This document shows positions 1-8,419 of a DNA stretch of 64,000 nt, piece by piece. The stretch spans positions 1-64,000 of the forward strand of contig CAIWCD010000046.1 of assembly GCA_903911145.1 (NCBI GenBank), written 5' to 3'. The notes below the pieces were generated by a model. The model made no database searches. It had not been told where the DNA came from and was given only the letters and a program-made list of their open reading frames with translations. Position 1 is the stretch's first letter. Every line of letters begins with the position of its first letter. A program made the position numbers and the translations under genes. Origin of the DNA: an uncultured delta proteobacterium. Its GTDB lineage: Bacteria; Myxococcota; Myxococcia; Myxococcales; 40CM-4-68-19.

Positions 1-340
1 CTGATATCCGCGCCCGCGATATGTCCGCTCGCCTTCGAGAGGCTGCAGTTCTGCGTCGCCGGCTGCGACTTGATGCTGACGAGATATGCGGCGGTATCGG
101 CGACCTTCGTCGCGAATTGAAACGTCGTCGCACCAGCGGTGATCGTGAGGTCGTCGGAAGCGTTGTCCTGCAGAACGAGCCCACTGCCGATGAGGCCGGA
201 GACGGTTCCGCCGACGGAATAATCAATCGTGGCTGCTGGTGTGGCGGAGCATTGCTGCAGGCGGCGGACGTCGCGACGAGCAGGCCTGCGATGCAGTTGA
301 GACGAACCCTGCTGCTGCTCAAACGCGTGACCGCTCGCAC
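1..340 (-). CDS. Lipoprotein with GTVSGL-type beta repeat; partial, reading frame broken
   Basis: The gene runs off the left edge, so only its N-terminal part is visible. From a GTG at 340 (or TTG at 322) one frame reads a basic start, a hydrophobic stretch and a lipobox, VATSAAC, suggesting export and lipid attachment. Near base 260 the convincing reading moves to another frame and continues as GGTVSGLIGSGLVLQDN plus about 55 residues, open to base 1. The GTVSGL...SGLVLQDN pattern is known from beta-rich surface or secreted proteins. Adding one base near 260 joins the halves. Function is unknown; the frame break could be an assembly error or real decay. The 170 bases between this gene and the next hold nothing I recognise. 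Confidence 0.45.
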   Translation of the reverse strand, partial: MRAVTRLSSSRVRLNCIAGLLVATSAACSNAPPHQQPRLIIPSAEPSPASSAVGSFCRTTLPTTSRSPLVRRRFNSRRRSPIPPHISSASSRSRRRRTAASRRRADISRARIS

Positions 341-511
341 AATTGCGTTCGTCAAGTTGGCCCCTCGAACGCGCGCGACTGGTGTGGCCTTCGAACTCGT
401 TTCGCGCGGATATCCGGATTGTGCACCGGGCGCCGGAGTTCGTTCAACGTTGCGAATGCGCGTTCTCGGCGCGCACGGCATATCCGCAGCGCAACAGCAG
501 CTGTGCGAGGC

Positions 512-703
512 TCAGCTGCGCTTGGTGCGCTTTGCCTTCGCGAGCCCGCGCGCGAGGCTCGCGCCGAGGATGACCTGCTCCTTGGGCGGTGCTTCCGCTG
601 CGCAGGAGTTCGCGGTGCGTGAAATCCCAAAGCGCCAGACGATATATGCGGCGGCTATCGCGCAGAGTCCGGCGGTGACCACGATATCGAGAGAGGGAAT
701 CAT
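512..703 (-). CDS. Small single-pass membrane protein downstream of feoB
   Basis: 63 residues: a short N-terminus, one hydrophobic segment (about residues 5-22, VVTAGLCAIAAAYIVWRF), then a polar tail ending in Lys/Arg. The ATG lies two bases after the feoB stop (TGACCATG), so it is probably translated with feoB. Its position and size resemble the FeoB-associated Cys-rich membrane proteins, but it has only two Cys and lacks their C-terminal Cys cluster, so homology is not proven. A role beside the ferrous iron transporter is inferred from position. Confidence 0.55.
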   Translation of the reverse strand: MIPSLDIVVTAGLCAIAAAYIVWRFGISRTANSCAAEAPPKEQVILGASLARGLAKAKRTKRS

Positions 704-705
704 GG

Positions 706-2931
706 TCAGGTGAAGCCCAGCCAGCGACCGCCCTGATAGACGATGAACGATCCGCCGAGCGCAAGCGCGAGCATGTAGGCGAACTGGAATGCGGGCCAGC
801 GCCACGAGCCGGTTTCGCGGCGGACGGTCGCAAGCGTGCTTGCGCACTGCATGGCCAGCACGAAGAAGACCATCAGCGATAGACCGGAGAGCGGCGTGTG
901 CACCGGGCGGCCGGCCTCATCGCGATCGTCGCGCATGGCATCTTGCAGCGATTCGGGATGATCCTCGGCGCCTTGCCCGAGGCCGTAGACGAGGCCGAGC
1001 GTCGAGACGAGAACCTCGCGCGCGGCGAAGCTGGCGATGAGTCCGACGCCGACCTTCCAATCCCAGCCGAAGGGGCGCAGCGCCGGTTCAATCGCGTGGC
1101 CAAGGCGGCCGGCGACGCTCTGCTCGAGCCGCTGCTTGGCGAACTTCGCTTCCAGCGCGGCAAGCTGCGAATCACGTTCACCCGCATCTGGCGCGGGCGC
1201 GAGCGTGAGCTTGGCGTCTGCGTAGTCAGCCTCCAGCTTCGCTGAGCGGGGAAAATTAAAGAGAGCCCAGAGCAGAATCGTGATGGCGAGGATGATCGTG
1301 CCGGCGTCGATAAGGAAGCGCGAGACCTTCGACCAGACATGGCGCGTGAGCGCGCGTAGGCGCGGGCGACGATAGGGCGGCAACTCGAGGACGAACGGCG
1401 AGGGCGCAGTGGCGAGCAGCGTGCGCTTGAAGAGCGCGGCCATGCAGAGCGCAGCCGTGATGGAGAGCGCGTACATCGAAATCATCACGATGGTGCCGAC
1501 CTGGATGAAGCCGAGCACGGGTGCGCGCGTGGCGAAGACGGTGGCGATCATCAGGCCGTAGACAGGCAGGCGCGCCGAGCAGGAGATGAGCGGCGTCACG
1601 AGGATGGTGACGAGACGATCGCGGCGATTTTCGATGGTGCGCGCCGCGAGGATGGCGGGGACGGCGCAGGCAAAGCCCGAGAGCATCGGCACGAAGGCGC
1701 GGCCGTGGAGGCCGACGCGCGAGAGCACACGGTCGAGCAGGAATGCGGCGCGCGCGAGATATCCGGAATCCTCGAGCAGGCCGAGGAAGAGGAAGAGCAC
1801 GACGATCTGCGGGACGAAGACGACAACGTTGCCGACGCCCGCGATCACGCCGTCGATCACCAGCGAGCGCAGCAGCGGCATCCGTGCGGGCAGCAGTTGC
1901 GCGACGTGGATTCCGAGCCCGTGCATCCCATCCTGGATCGCGTCCATCACCGGCTTGATGCCGGCGAAGAGCGTCTGGAAGAGTGCGCCGAAGATGGTCA
2001 CCAGGATCAGCGGGCCGAGAAATCTGTTGAGTGCAAATGAATCGATCCGCGCGGTGAGGCGTTCGGAGCGGGTGAGCGCATCGGGCGCGCGCTGCTGCGT
2101 CACGGCGATGTGCCAGGCGGCGATGCGGGCATAGCGAGAGGCGACGGCGCGCTCGATGATTCCCGCGCCATCGATGCGCGAGAGCAGGCCGCGCACGGGT
2201 TCGCTGAACTGCACGGCATTCGTAGCGCCCGCGTTGAGCGCGACGGCCCACAGCCCGATCGAGGCAGCGTCTCCCGCGAGCCCAAGCTCATCCGCGACGC
2301 GTTGTCCGAGTGCGATGATCTCCGGCGAGGCGTTCACCGGTGGTTCGTGCGCAGGCACTGGTGGCACGCTCTGCTGCGCAGCGATGGCCTCGCGCAGCTC
2401 CTTCACTCCCTGTCCGCGCGCCGCGGCGACCGCGACCACCTTTGTGCCAAGCTCCTTCGCGAGGCGCGCCACATCGATCGTCGTGCCGTCGGCCTCGACC
2501 GTGTCCATCATCGTCAGCGCGACGATGACGGGAAGGCCAAGCTCGCGCAGCACCGCGACCAGATAGAGATTGCGCTCGAGGTTCGTCGCGTCGACCACCG
2601 CGATGATCACGCTCGGTCGCGGCGTTCCCGGCAGCCTCCCGAGCAGTCCATTGAGAGCGACGGCCTCGTCTTCGGCGCGCGGCACGAGGCTGTAGGTACC
2701 CGGCAGATCGACCAACCGCGCGGTCTGTCCGCCACCGAGCGCGACGAGCGCTTCGCGATGTTCCACGGTGACGCCGGGATAGTTCGCCACATGCGCGCGC
2801 GAGTCGGTCAGCGCATTGAAGAGCGTGGTCTTGCCGGAATTGGGATTGCCGAGCAGCGCGACGATCTCCTGCCGGGCCGCTCCTGGCGCGGCCTCGAGCA
2901 GCGTCGCCTCCGCGCGAGCAGCGCCGCTCAC
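706..2931 (-). CDS. feoB: Ferrous iron transporter FeoB
   Basis: 741 residues, a normal FeoB length. FeoB is the inner-membrane Fe(II) permease with an N-terminal G domain. G1 is GNPNSGKT at residues 28-35, G2 lies around YPGVTVEH, and G3 is DLPGTYSL. The G4 position reads TMMD where NxxD is usual. A large helical membrane region with the Gate-type segments follows (CSARLPVYG; the second core near SFAAREVLVSTLG). The start overlaps the feoA stop by four bases (ATGA), so the two are translationally coupled. Regulation is probably by Fur through the site upstream of feoA. A copy of the TTGAGTGCAAA repeat lies inside the gene at 2026-2043. Confidence 0.96.
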   Translation of the reverse strand: MSGAARAEATLLEAAPGAARQEIVALLGNPNSGKTTLFNALTDSRAHVANYPGVTVEHREALVALGGGQTARLVDLPGTYSLVPRAEDEAVALNGLLGRLPGTPRPSVIIAVVDATNLERNLYLVAVLRELGLPVIVALTMMDTVEADGTTIDVARLAKELGTKVVAVAAARGQGVKELREAIAAQQSVPPVPAHEPPVNASPEIIALGQRVADELGLAGDAASIGLWAVALNAGATNAVQFSEPVRGLLSRIDGAGIIERAVASRYARIAAWHIAVTQQRAPDALTRSERLTARIDSFALNRFLGPLILVTIFGALFQTLFAGIKPVMDAIQDGMHGLGIHVAQLLPARMPLLRSLVIDGVIAGVGNVVVFVPQIVVLFLFLGLLEDSGYLARAAFLLDRVLSRVGLHGRAFVPMLSGFACAVPAILAARTIENRRDRLVTILVTPLISCSARLPVYGLMIATVFATRAPVLGFIQVGTIVMISMYALSITAALCMAALFKRTLLATAPSPFVLELPPYRRPRLRALTRHVWSKVSRFLIDAGTIILAITILLWALFNFPRSAKLEADYADAKLTLAPAPDAGERDSQLAALEAKFAKQRLEQSVAGRLGHAIEPALRPFGWDWKVGVGLIASFAAREVLVSTLGLVYGLGQGAEDHPESLQDAMRDDRDEAGRPVHTPLSGLSLMVFFVLAMQCASTLATVRRETGSWRWPAFQFAYMLALALGGSFIVYQGGRWLGFT
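2026..2043 (+). repeat. Palindromic mini-repeat copy inside feoB
   Basis: Contains the core TTGAGTGCAAA followed by TGAAT where other copies have CGATT. In the feoB reading it encodes part of the peptide SFALN. It is one of five exact copies of the 11-base core in the window. Confidence 0.5.
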
Positions 2932-3263
2932 TTGCGATCCCGGCCAGTGCGCGGTGTCGGCAGCGTGACCGACCGGACCGCGAAGCGCGAGAGATCGGCC
3001 CGCCGCACGCAGAGCCTCGTTCCGCGCACGCGCACTTCGATCGGATCTCCGCCGGGCGCGCGCCGCGTCAGAGTCAGCGACGTACCTGGCGTCAGTCCCA
3101 TCTCCAGCAGACGCAGGATGGTCGTGTTGAGCCCGTCGGCCTCACCGAGAATTGCCGCCGCGCCGAGCGGAAGATCGGCAAGACAGACGCGCGGCTCGAG
3201 ACGGGGCGCCTGGGCGGCGTCGTCGAGTTCATTCAAGGGAAGAACGGGAACATCGAGCGACAT
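2928..3263 (-). CDS. feoA: Ferrous iron transport protein A (FeoA)
   Basis: 111 residues. The C-terminal 80 residues form the small SH3-like FeoA domain: an LG(E)xxG..ILRLLEMGLTPGTSL core followed by DPIEVRVRGTRLCVRR and a final basic stretch. FeoA is a cytosolic partner needed for FeoB-dependent Fe(II) uptake. It is the first gene of the operon, overlaps feoB by four bases and has a candidate Fur site in its promoter. The N-terminal 30 residues are an acidic/Pro extension. The ATG chosen is the first in frame; no strong ribosome site is visible before it. Confidence 0.93.
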   Translation of the reverse strand: MSLDVPVLPLNELDDAAQAPRLEPRVCLADLPLGAAAILGEADGLNTTILRLLEMGLTPGTSLTLTRRAPGGDPIEVRVRGTRLCVRRADLSRFAVRSVTLPTPRTGRDRK

Positions 3264-3298
3264 GCGGCCTTGTCCAGCAGAGTGCAGAAGGAGATTTC

Positions 3299-3330
3299 AA
3301 TTATGATAATCAAACTCAATTTCATCGCAA
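3299..3330 (-). promoter_or_regulatory. feoA promoter with Fur box
   Basis: Reading toward feoA, TTGCGA (3330-3325) is followed by 16 bases and TATCAT (3308-3303), a plausible sigma-70 promoter ending 40 bases before the feoA ATG. The plus-strand stretch 3299-3317 matches the 19-base Fur consensus GATAATGATAATCATTATC at 14 positions, including an unbroken ATGATAATCA, and covers the -10. This fits iron repression of feoAB. The remainder of the 309-base gap between feoA and ridA (3331-3572) shows no gene or clear signal. Confidence 0.65.
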
Positions 3331-3572
3331 ACATGCTCCCGCAGCGCACGCAGGTCAAGCCGCGCATGGTCCGTGCGGGCGCGACCAATCGGCGCAGGGC
3401 AGGGCGCGGATTCCTCCGCGTGGCATGGGGGAGCCCGCCCCGGGAGTTTCCCGCCGCTCGGGTTGTGAGCAGAGAGCGCCGCCAGCGGGCGAAGCAGAAT
3501 CAGTGCAGGCGCAGAACAGCACAGCGGCACAGAGCCGCGCATCGTCGACGTGCCTGTCGGTCCGTTGCTGCC

Positions 3573-3965
3573 TCAGCTCGCCGCGGGACGCAGCGCGATC
3601 ATCTCGATCTCGACACGCGCCCCCTTCGGCAGCGCCGCCACCTGCACGGTCGAGCGCGCGGGCGGCGCCTCGGCGAACCGCTTGCCGTAGACCTCATTCA
3701 CGACCGCGAAGTCCGCGAGGTCGACGAGAAAGATGGTGCTCTTGACGACGTTCGCGAAGCTGCACTGAGCGGCCTTGAGCACCGCCTCGAGGTTCTGCAT
3801 CACGCGCTCCGCTTGCGCGCGGATATCGCCCTCGACCATCGCCTGCGTCTTCGGGTCGAGCGGGATCTGGCCGCTGGTAAAGAGCAGCGAACCGACGGCG
3901 ATCGCCTGCGAGTAGGGTCCAATCGCTGCGGGGGCATCGGGGGTCGAGATGACGTGTCGGCTCAT
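3573..3965 (-). CDS. ridA: RidA family reactive enamine/imine deaminase
   Basis: 130 residues from the ATG giving MSRHVISTPDAPAAIGPYSQ, the usual RidA start; a longer in-frame ATG at 4004 adds 13 unconserved residues and was not used. RidA hydrolyses reactive enamine/imine intermediates made by PLP enzymes. Family features visible are IGPYSQAI near the start, FTSGQIPLDP, the conserved Arg in PPARSTVQVAALP that binds substrate carboxylate, and the C-terminal VEIEMIAL. It lies 42 bases downstream of the (p)ppGpp synthetase gene and may be cotranscribed with it. Confidence 0.92.
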   Translation of the reverse strand: MSRHVISTPDAPAAIGPYSQAIAVGSLLFTSGQIPLDPKTQAMVEGDIRAQAERVMQNLEAVLKAAQCSFANVVKSTIFLVDLADFAVVNEVYGKRFAEAPPARSTVQVAALPKGARVEIEMIALRPAAS

Positions 3966-4007
3966 GGGCTGGGCATCCTCGAAGCCTCGCGGGGTGAGCG
4001 TCAAGCT

Positions 4008-6191
4008 CTAGACGCGCTCGACGGTATGCACGCCCGGGATACTTCCGATTGCGCGAATCGCATCATTCAGCTGCTTCGCATCCGTCACTTCAATCTCGAA
4101 CGTACTCACGGCTCCGCGCTTATCCTGCGTCGCGCGCGCATCCGCGTGGACGATATTCACGCCGATATCAGCGAACGTCTCCGACATCTTCGCGAGCAGG
4201 CCCTTCTTATCGTCGCTCTTGATGCGCAGATGGACCGAGCGCTTGAAATCCCCGCGCACGTCCCACTGCACGTCGACGCGCCGCTCGAGATCCGACTCCA
4301 TCGCCTTCTTGCAGCCGCGCACGTGCACGGTGACGCCGCGGCCGCGGGTAATGAATCCGGTAATCGGATCGCCGGGCACCGGCGCGCAGCACTTGCCATA
4401 GCGGACCAATACATCGTCGATACCACCGATACGCACGCCGCCCGTGGTGCGCGTGCGCTGCGCGACCCGCTTGAAGAGTTCGGTTAATCTCCCGGCGGGA
4501 TTAACGGCCGGCGTCTCGTCTGTGCGCGCTTCGGGATTCTTCGCCGCGAGCTTTTCCGGAGGAACCAGCTTCTGCAGCACGTTGGTCGGCGAGAGCTTGC
4601 CGTACCCGACTGCGCTGATTAAATCGTCGGCGCGCGCGTGCCCCATTTCATTGGCGGCCTTGAGGAAGTCGGACGACTTGGCGAGCTTCGAGAAGTTGAG
4701 ATCGAACCGCTTGAATTCGCGATCGAGCAGGTCGCGCCCGATATCAAGGCTCTTCTCCCGCTGCTGCTGCTTGATATAGGCGCGGATGCGCGCCTGCGCC
4801 CGGCTGGTCTTGACGAACGAGAGCCAGTCCTTATTGGGCCGGATATTCGGATTGGTGAGGATTTCGACGCTATCGCCGTTCTTCAGCATATATCGCAGCG
4901 GAACGATCTTGCCCGCGACCTTGGCGCCCGCACAGTGCGAACCGACCTCGGAGTGGATGGCATAAGCGAGGTCGATCGGGGTCGAACCATACGGGAGGCT
5001 CTTGACTTCGCCCTTCGGCGTAAAGACGAAAACCTCGTCGCTGAAGAGGTCCACTTTAACGGTATCGAGAAACTCGCGCGAATCCTTCAGCTCGCTCTGC
5101 CATTCCATTAACTGCCGAAGCCAGGCGAACTCCTTCTCGTCCTTCGCCGCGCGACCTTCCTTATAAGCCCAATGCGCCGCGATGCCTTCTTCGGCGATCC
5201 GGTGCATCTCCTCGGTGCGCATCTGGATCTCGATGCGCTCGCCCGCGGGACCAATCACGGTGGTGTGCAGCGACTGGTATCGATTGGGCTTGGGGATCGC
5301 GATGTAATCCTTGAATCGACCCGGCACCGGCTTCCAGAGCGAGTGGATTAAACCCAAGGCCTCGTAACAGGCGGGCACCGATTGCAGGATTAACCGGAAC
5401 GCGACGAGATCGTGCAGCTCAGAGAAGGCGATCTGGCTCTTCGACATCTTTCGCCAGATTGAATAGAGATGCTTGGGCCGCCCGTCGACGCGCGAGGTTA
5501 ATCCCGCTTCCTTGAGCTTAACCTGCAGCAGTTCGACGACCTCATCGATGAACTTCTGCCGATCCTTCTGCGACTGTGCGACCTCAGCTTCAATCGCCGC
5601 ATATTCGGCCGGCTTGAGATACTTGAAGGCGTGATCTTCTAATTCGATCTTAATCCACTGGATACCCAGCCGGTGCGCGAGCGGCGCATAGATATCCAGC
5701 GTCTCCTGCGCGATCCGCTTCTGCGAATCGGGCTTCATATGCTCGAGCGTCCGCATGTTGTGCGTGCGGTCGGCCAGCTTGACGAGGATGACGCGGATAT
5801 CCTTCGCCATCGCCACGAGCATCTTGCGCAGGTTCTCGGCCTGCTTCTCCTCGTGCGTGGCCTGGGCGAGCGGGACATTCGACAGCTTGGTCACGCCCTC
5901 GACCAGATCGAGCACGCCCTGGCCGAAGAGGTCGCGAATCTCCTCGGGCTTGGCGAGCGTGTCCTCGATGGTGTCGTGGAGCAGTCCCGCGACGATGCTC
6001 GCCTCGTCGAGCTTGAGCTCCGCGAGCAGGCCTGCCACCTCGAGCGGATGAATCAGGTACGGCTCGCCCGATTTGCGGATCTGCCCCTGGTGGACCTTCG
6101 CCGAGTAGACGTAGGCCTTCTTGATCAGATCGAGATCGGCCTCGGGCCGGTAGCTCGCGACGCGCTCGAGGATGTCGTTGAGGCGGATCAT
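4008..6191 (-). CDS. Bifunctional (p)ppGpp synthetase/hydrolase (RelA/SpoT homologue, Rsh)
   Basis: 727 residues from MIRLNDILERV; a longer in-frame opening upstream is rejected because it is Arg-rich and unconserved. The protein makes and degrades (p)ppGpp in the stringent response. Domains in order are an HD hydrolase with its HD pair (LLHDTIEDT, residues 71-79), the synthetase (RPKHLYSIWRKM, later RYQSLHTTV and ERIEIQMRT), a TGS domain (VFVFTPKGEVKSLP), a conserved C-terminal zinc-finger-like stretch (YGKCCAPVPGD), and an ACT domain at the end. An intact HD motif predicts active hydrolase. The gene uses unusually many TTAA-containing codon pairs for this window. Confidence 0.95.
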   Translation of the reverse strand: MIRLNDILERVASYRPEADLDLIKKAYVYSAKVHQGQIRKSGEPYLIHPLEVAGLLAELKLDEASIVAGLLHDTIEDTLAKPEEIRDLFGQGVLDLVEGVTKLSNVPLAQATHEEKQAENLRKMLVAMAKDIRVILVKLADRTHNMRTLEHMKPDSQKRIAQETLDIYAPLAHRLGIQWIKIELEDHAFKYLKPAEYAAIEAEVAQSQKDRQKFIDEVVELLQVKLKEAGLTSRVDGRPKHLYSIWRKMSKSQIAFSELHDLVAFRLILQSVPACYEALGLIHSLWKPVPGRFKDYIAIPKPNRYQSLHTTVIGPAGERIEIQMRTEEMHRIAEEGIAAHWAYKEGRAAKDEKEFAWLRQLMEWQSELKDSREFLDTVKVDLFSDEVFVFTPKGEVKSLPYGSTPIDLAYAIHSEVGSHCAGAKVAGKIVPLRYMLKNGDSVEILTNPNIRPNKDWLSFVKTSRAQARIRAYIKQQQREKSLDIGRDLLDREFKRFDLNFSKLAKSSDFLKAANEMGHARADDLISAVGYGKLSPTNVLQKLVPPEKLAAKNPEARTDETPAVNPAGRLTELFKRVAQRTRTTGGVRIGGIDDVLVRYGKCCAPVPGDPITGFITRGRGVTVHVRGCKKAMESDLERRVDVQWDVRGDFKRSVHLRIKSDDKKGLLAKMSETFADIGVNIVHADARATQDKRGAVSTFEIEVTDAKQLNDAIRAIGSIPGVHTVERV

Positions 6192-6382
6192 TGCGGGAAC
6201 CGGAGAAGGTAACGGACAGATGCCGCGCCGCGCAATCGCTTTGCTGAAACCGGCTCGCGCCATCGTCTCTTTCCCGCGAGGCTCCACTTGCGGACCGCGC
6301 ACATCCCTCCGTAAAGTCCGCGGCCGTTCCTGTTCACCCCCGAATGCGCGCAGAGCCAAAACGCGCGCCACGAGATCGATCC

Positions 6383-8404
6383 ATGTTCTGTCCGAACTGC
6401 GGCGTGGAGAATCAAGACACCGCCGTCGAGTGCCGCCGCTGCCACGTTCCGTTCCAGGAGGATCTGGCTGTTGACGCCCACGCCGCGCCCGCCGCCGAGG
6501 CGCCGGTCGAGGCGAACGATGCCGGGGCAATCTGCGGCCGCTGCGAGACGTTCAATGAGCCGGGAGTCGAGCGGTGCACCACTTGCGGATATCCGCTGGT
6601 CGGTGCGGCCGAACCCACTGCGCACGAGCACGAGCACGAGCAGGCGACAGCGCACGACACGCCTGCCGAGGCAACCTCGGGCCTCGCCGATGAGGTCGAC
6701 GGTCTGGCGATCTCTGCGGACGAGGCGCACGCGGCGCACGGAGAGGATGCGCACGCGGCACACGCGGACGAGCACCCCGCGCCGCACCATGACGACGCCA
6801 CGCCTGCGGATGGTCTCGCGCCGGTCGCCGCCGAGGCGGAGCAAGCGCACGAGCACGAGCATGTGCAGGAGTCGCTCTCCGCTGAGCCCGCGTTCGAGCC
6901 TACGCCGACCCGACGTCCAGTTTCCTCGGTCGTGCCTGTGTCCGCGCCCCGCACGGCTGCGCCGATCGCAGCTCCCGTGGCGGCGCCGATCGCAGCGGCC
7001 CCCATCTCGGCTCCCGCAGCGACAGAGAAGACCTGCGCGAGCTGCGCTTCGATCAATCTGCCCAACGCGAAGTTCTGCGCGGAGTGTGGAACGCCGTTCC
7101 CGAAGAACGTCGCAGCCGCGCCAGCCGCGGTCGCGCCGGTGGTTGCCGCTGCATCGACGGTGATTGCTCACGAAGAGCCTGCCCACGTCGAGGCGCCGAA
7201 CGAGGAGATGCATGCGGCTGCATCTCACGAGGAGAGCCACGAGGAGGCACACGCGCAGCTGCATGATGATGCGCCTGCGGAGACGCACGAAGAGGAGTCG
7301 AGTGCGCCGGAGTTCGACGCGCAGAAGACCGATCCGAGCATGCGCGCGCGAGTGCGTGGCGCCGAGGTGACCGCAGAGCACCCGCCGCTCGAGCTTGCCG
7401 AAGAGCCGGCACACGAAGAGCTGGCGCACGAAGAGCCGGCGCACGAAGAGCTGGCGCACGAAGAGCTGGCGCACGAAGAGTCGGCGCACGAAGAGTCGGC
7501 GCACGAAGAGCTGGCGCACGAAGAGTCGGCGCACGAAGAGCTGGCGCACGAAGAGCCGGCGCACGAAGAGCCGGCGCATGAAGAGCCGGCGCATGAAGAG
7601 CCGGCACACGAAGAAGAACTTCCCGCGGCTGCTGCCGAGGTGCCTGCTGAGGAGGAGTTCGCGGCTGCTGCCGAGGCGCCTGCGGAGGAGGAGTTCGCGG
7701 CTGCTGCCGAGGCGCCTGCGGAGGAGCCGGTTGCGCAGGAGCCGGTTGCGCAGGAGCCCCCGTTCACCGTCCAGCTCGTCGTCGAGCAGGGTGCGCACGC
7801 GGGGACTTCGTTCCAACTGCTCGCGCTCGAGAACACGATCGGCGGCGCGGATGCGTCCGTCGAACTCACGGACGACCAGCACGTCGCCGGCCACCACGCG
7901 ACGGTCTACTTCGAGGAGCAGCGGCTCATTCTGCGCGATGAAGGTGCGCCGAACGGTGTCTTCGTCAAGCTGCGTGAACCGACCGCGATCGAGCCGGGCG
8001 ATCAGTTCATCGCGGGTGAGCGACTGCTTCGCTTCGAGGGGCCGGTCGAGCTCGGTACCTCCGAGGTTGCCGAGCCTCCGTTCCAGGGTTCGCCGCGGCC
8101 GCCGGCCAACGTCGTGCGGGTTGTCGAGATGCTCGCGGGCGGCAAACTCGGCCGCAGCTGCCATCGCGCAGGTCCGGTGATCGCGGTGGGCAAGACTGGC
8201 TGTGACCTGAACTTCCCCGCTGATCCGCTGCTCGCGGGCCGCCACGCGGAGATCCATCTTGCTGAGGACGGGACGGCGTCGATCGTCGATCTCGGCACGG
8301 GCGAGTCGGGGGTTCTGCTGCGGCTGGCGCACGGTGCCGCGATCGAACTGCAGACCGGCGATCTGCTGCAGATCGGCACGCAGGTCATGCGCGTCGAGAT
8401 GTAG
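6383..8404 (+). CDS. Zinc-ribbon and double-FHA protein with PAHEE repeats
   Basis: 673 residues from [12 protein letters not shown]. Three CxxC...CxxC zinc ribbons are visible: at the very start, near residue 50 ([19 protein letters not shown]) and near residue 215 ([19 protein letters not shown]). A long Ala/Glu/His-rich region follows, including 14 five-residue [PLS]AHEE repeats at about residues 342-411. Two FHA domains end the protein (about 455-545 and 575-670; the second keeps GRHAEI). FHA domains bind phosphothreonine, so this is a likely partner of the adjacent kinase; that is inference. It resembles the second zinc-ribbon/FHA gene at 10057. Confidence 0.85.
   Translation: MFCPNCGVENQDTAVECRRCHVPFQEDLAVDAHAAPAAEAPVEANDAGAICGRCETFNEPGVERCTTCGYPLVGAAEPTAHEHEHEQATAHDTPAEATSGLADEVDGLAISADEAHAAHGEDAHAAHADEHPAPHHDDATPADGLAPVAAEAEQAHEHEHVQESLSAEPAFEPTPTRRPVSSVVPVSAPRTAAPIAAPVAAPIAAAPISAPAATEKTCASCASINLPNAKFCAECGTPFPKNVAAAPAAVAPVVAAASTVIAHEEPAHVEAPNEEMHAAASHEESHEEAHAQLHDDAPAETHEEESSAPEFDAQKTDPSMRARVRGAEVTAEHPPLELAEEPAHEELAHEEPAHEELAHEELAHEESAHEESAHEELAHEESAHEELAHEEPAHEEPAHEEPAHEEPAHEEELPAAAAEVPAEEEFAAAAEAPAEEEFAAAAEAPAEEPVAQEPVAQEPPFTVQLVVEQGAHAGTSFQLLALENTIGGADASVELTDDQHVAGHHATVYFEEQRLILRDEGAPNGVFVKLREPTAIEPGDQFIAGERLLRFEGPVELGTSEVAEPPFQGSPRPPANVVRVVEMLAGGKLGRSCHRAGPVIAVGKTGCDLNFPADPLLAGRHAEIHLAEDGTASIVDLGTGESGVLLRLAHGAAIELQTGDLLQIGTQVMRVEM
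7406..7615 (+). repeat. 15-bp tandem repeat, 14 units, in the FHA protein
   Basis: Fourteen in-frame 15-base units of the type [c/t][c/t]ggc(g/a)ca(c/t)gaagag encode [PLS]AHEE. The first codon alternates between Pro, Leu and Ser; most of the rest is identical, so the array has probably expanded and contracted recently by recombination or slippage. Because the unit is a multiple of three, length changes keep the frame. Confidence 0.9.
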
Positions 8405-8419
8405 AGCGGCGAATCGTCG

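Noticed and set aside
3303-4487. Plus-strand open frame starting ATGATAATCAAACTC with AAGGAG before it
   Set aside because: The ribosome-site match is good, but the frame runs antisense through ridA and into the (p)ppGpp synthetase with Arg-rich composition. The start falls in the feoA promoter/Fur box, so it is chance.
5985-6530. Longer start of the (p)ppGpp synthetase at 6530
   Set aside because: The 113 extra residues are Arg/Pro-rich, overlap the divergent FHA gene start, and the family begins at MIRLNDILERV.
7406-7615. CRISPR-like array
   Set aside because: The units are contiguous, in frame and code for a protein repeat; there are no spacers.
6188-8332. Long minus-strand open frame antisense to the first FHA gene
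   Set aside because: It is made open by the 15-bp repeats and codon bias; the plus frame has zinc ribbons and FHA domains, the minus frame only LFVRR-type repeats.
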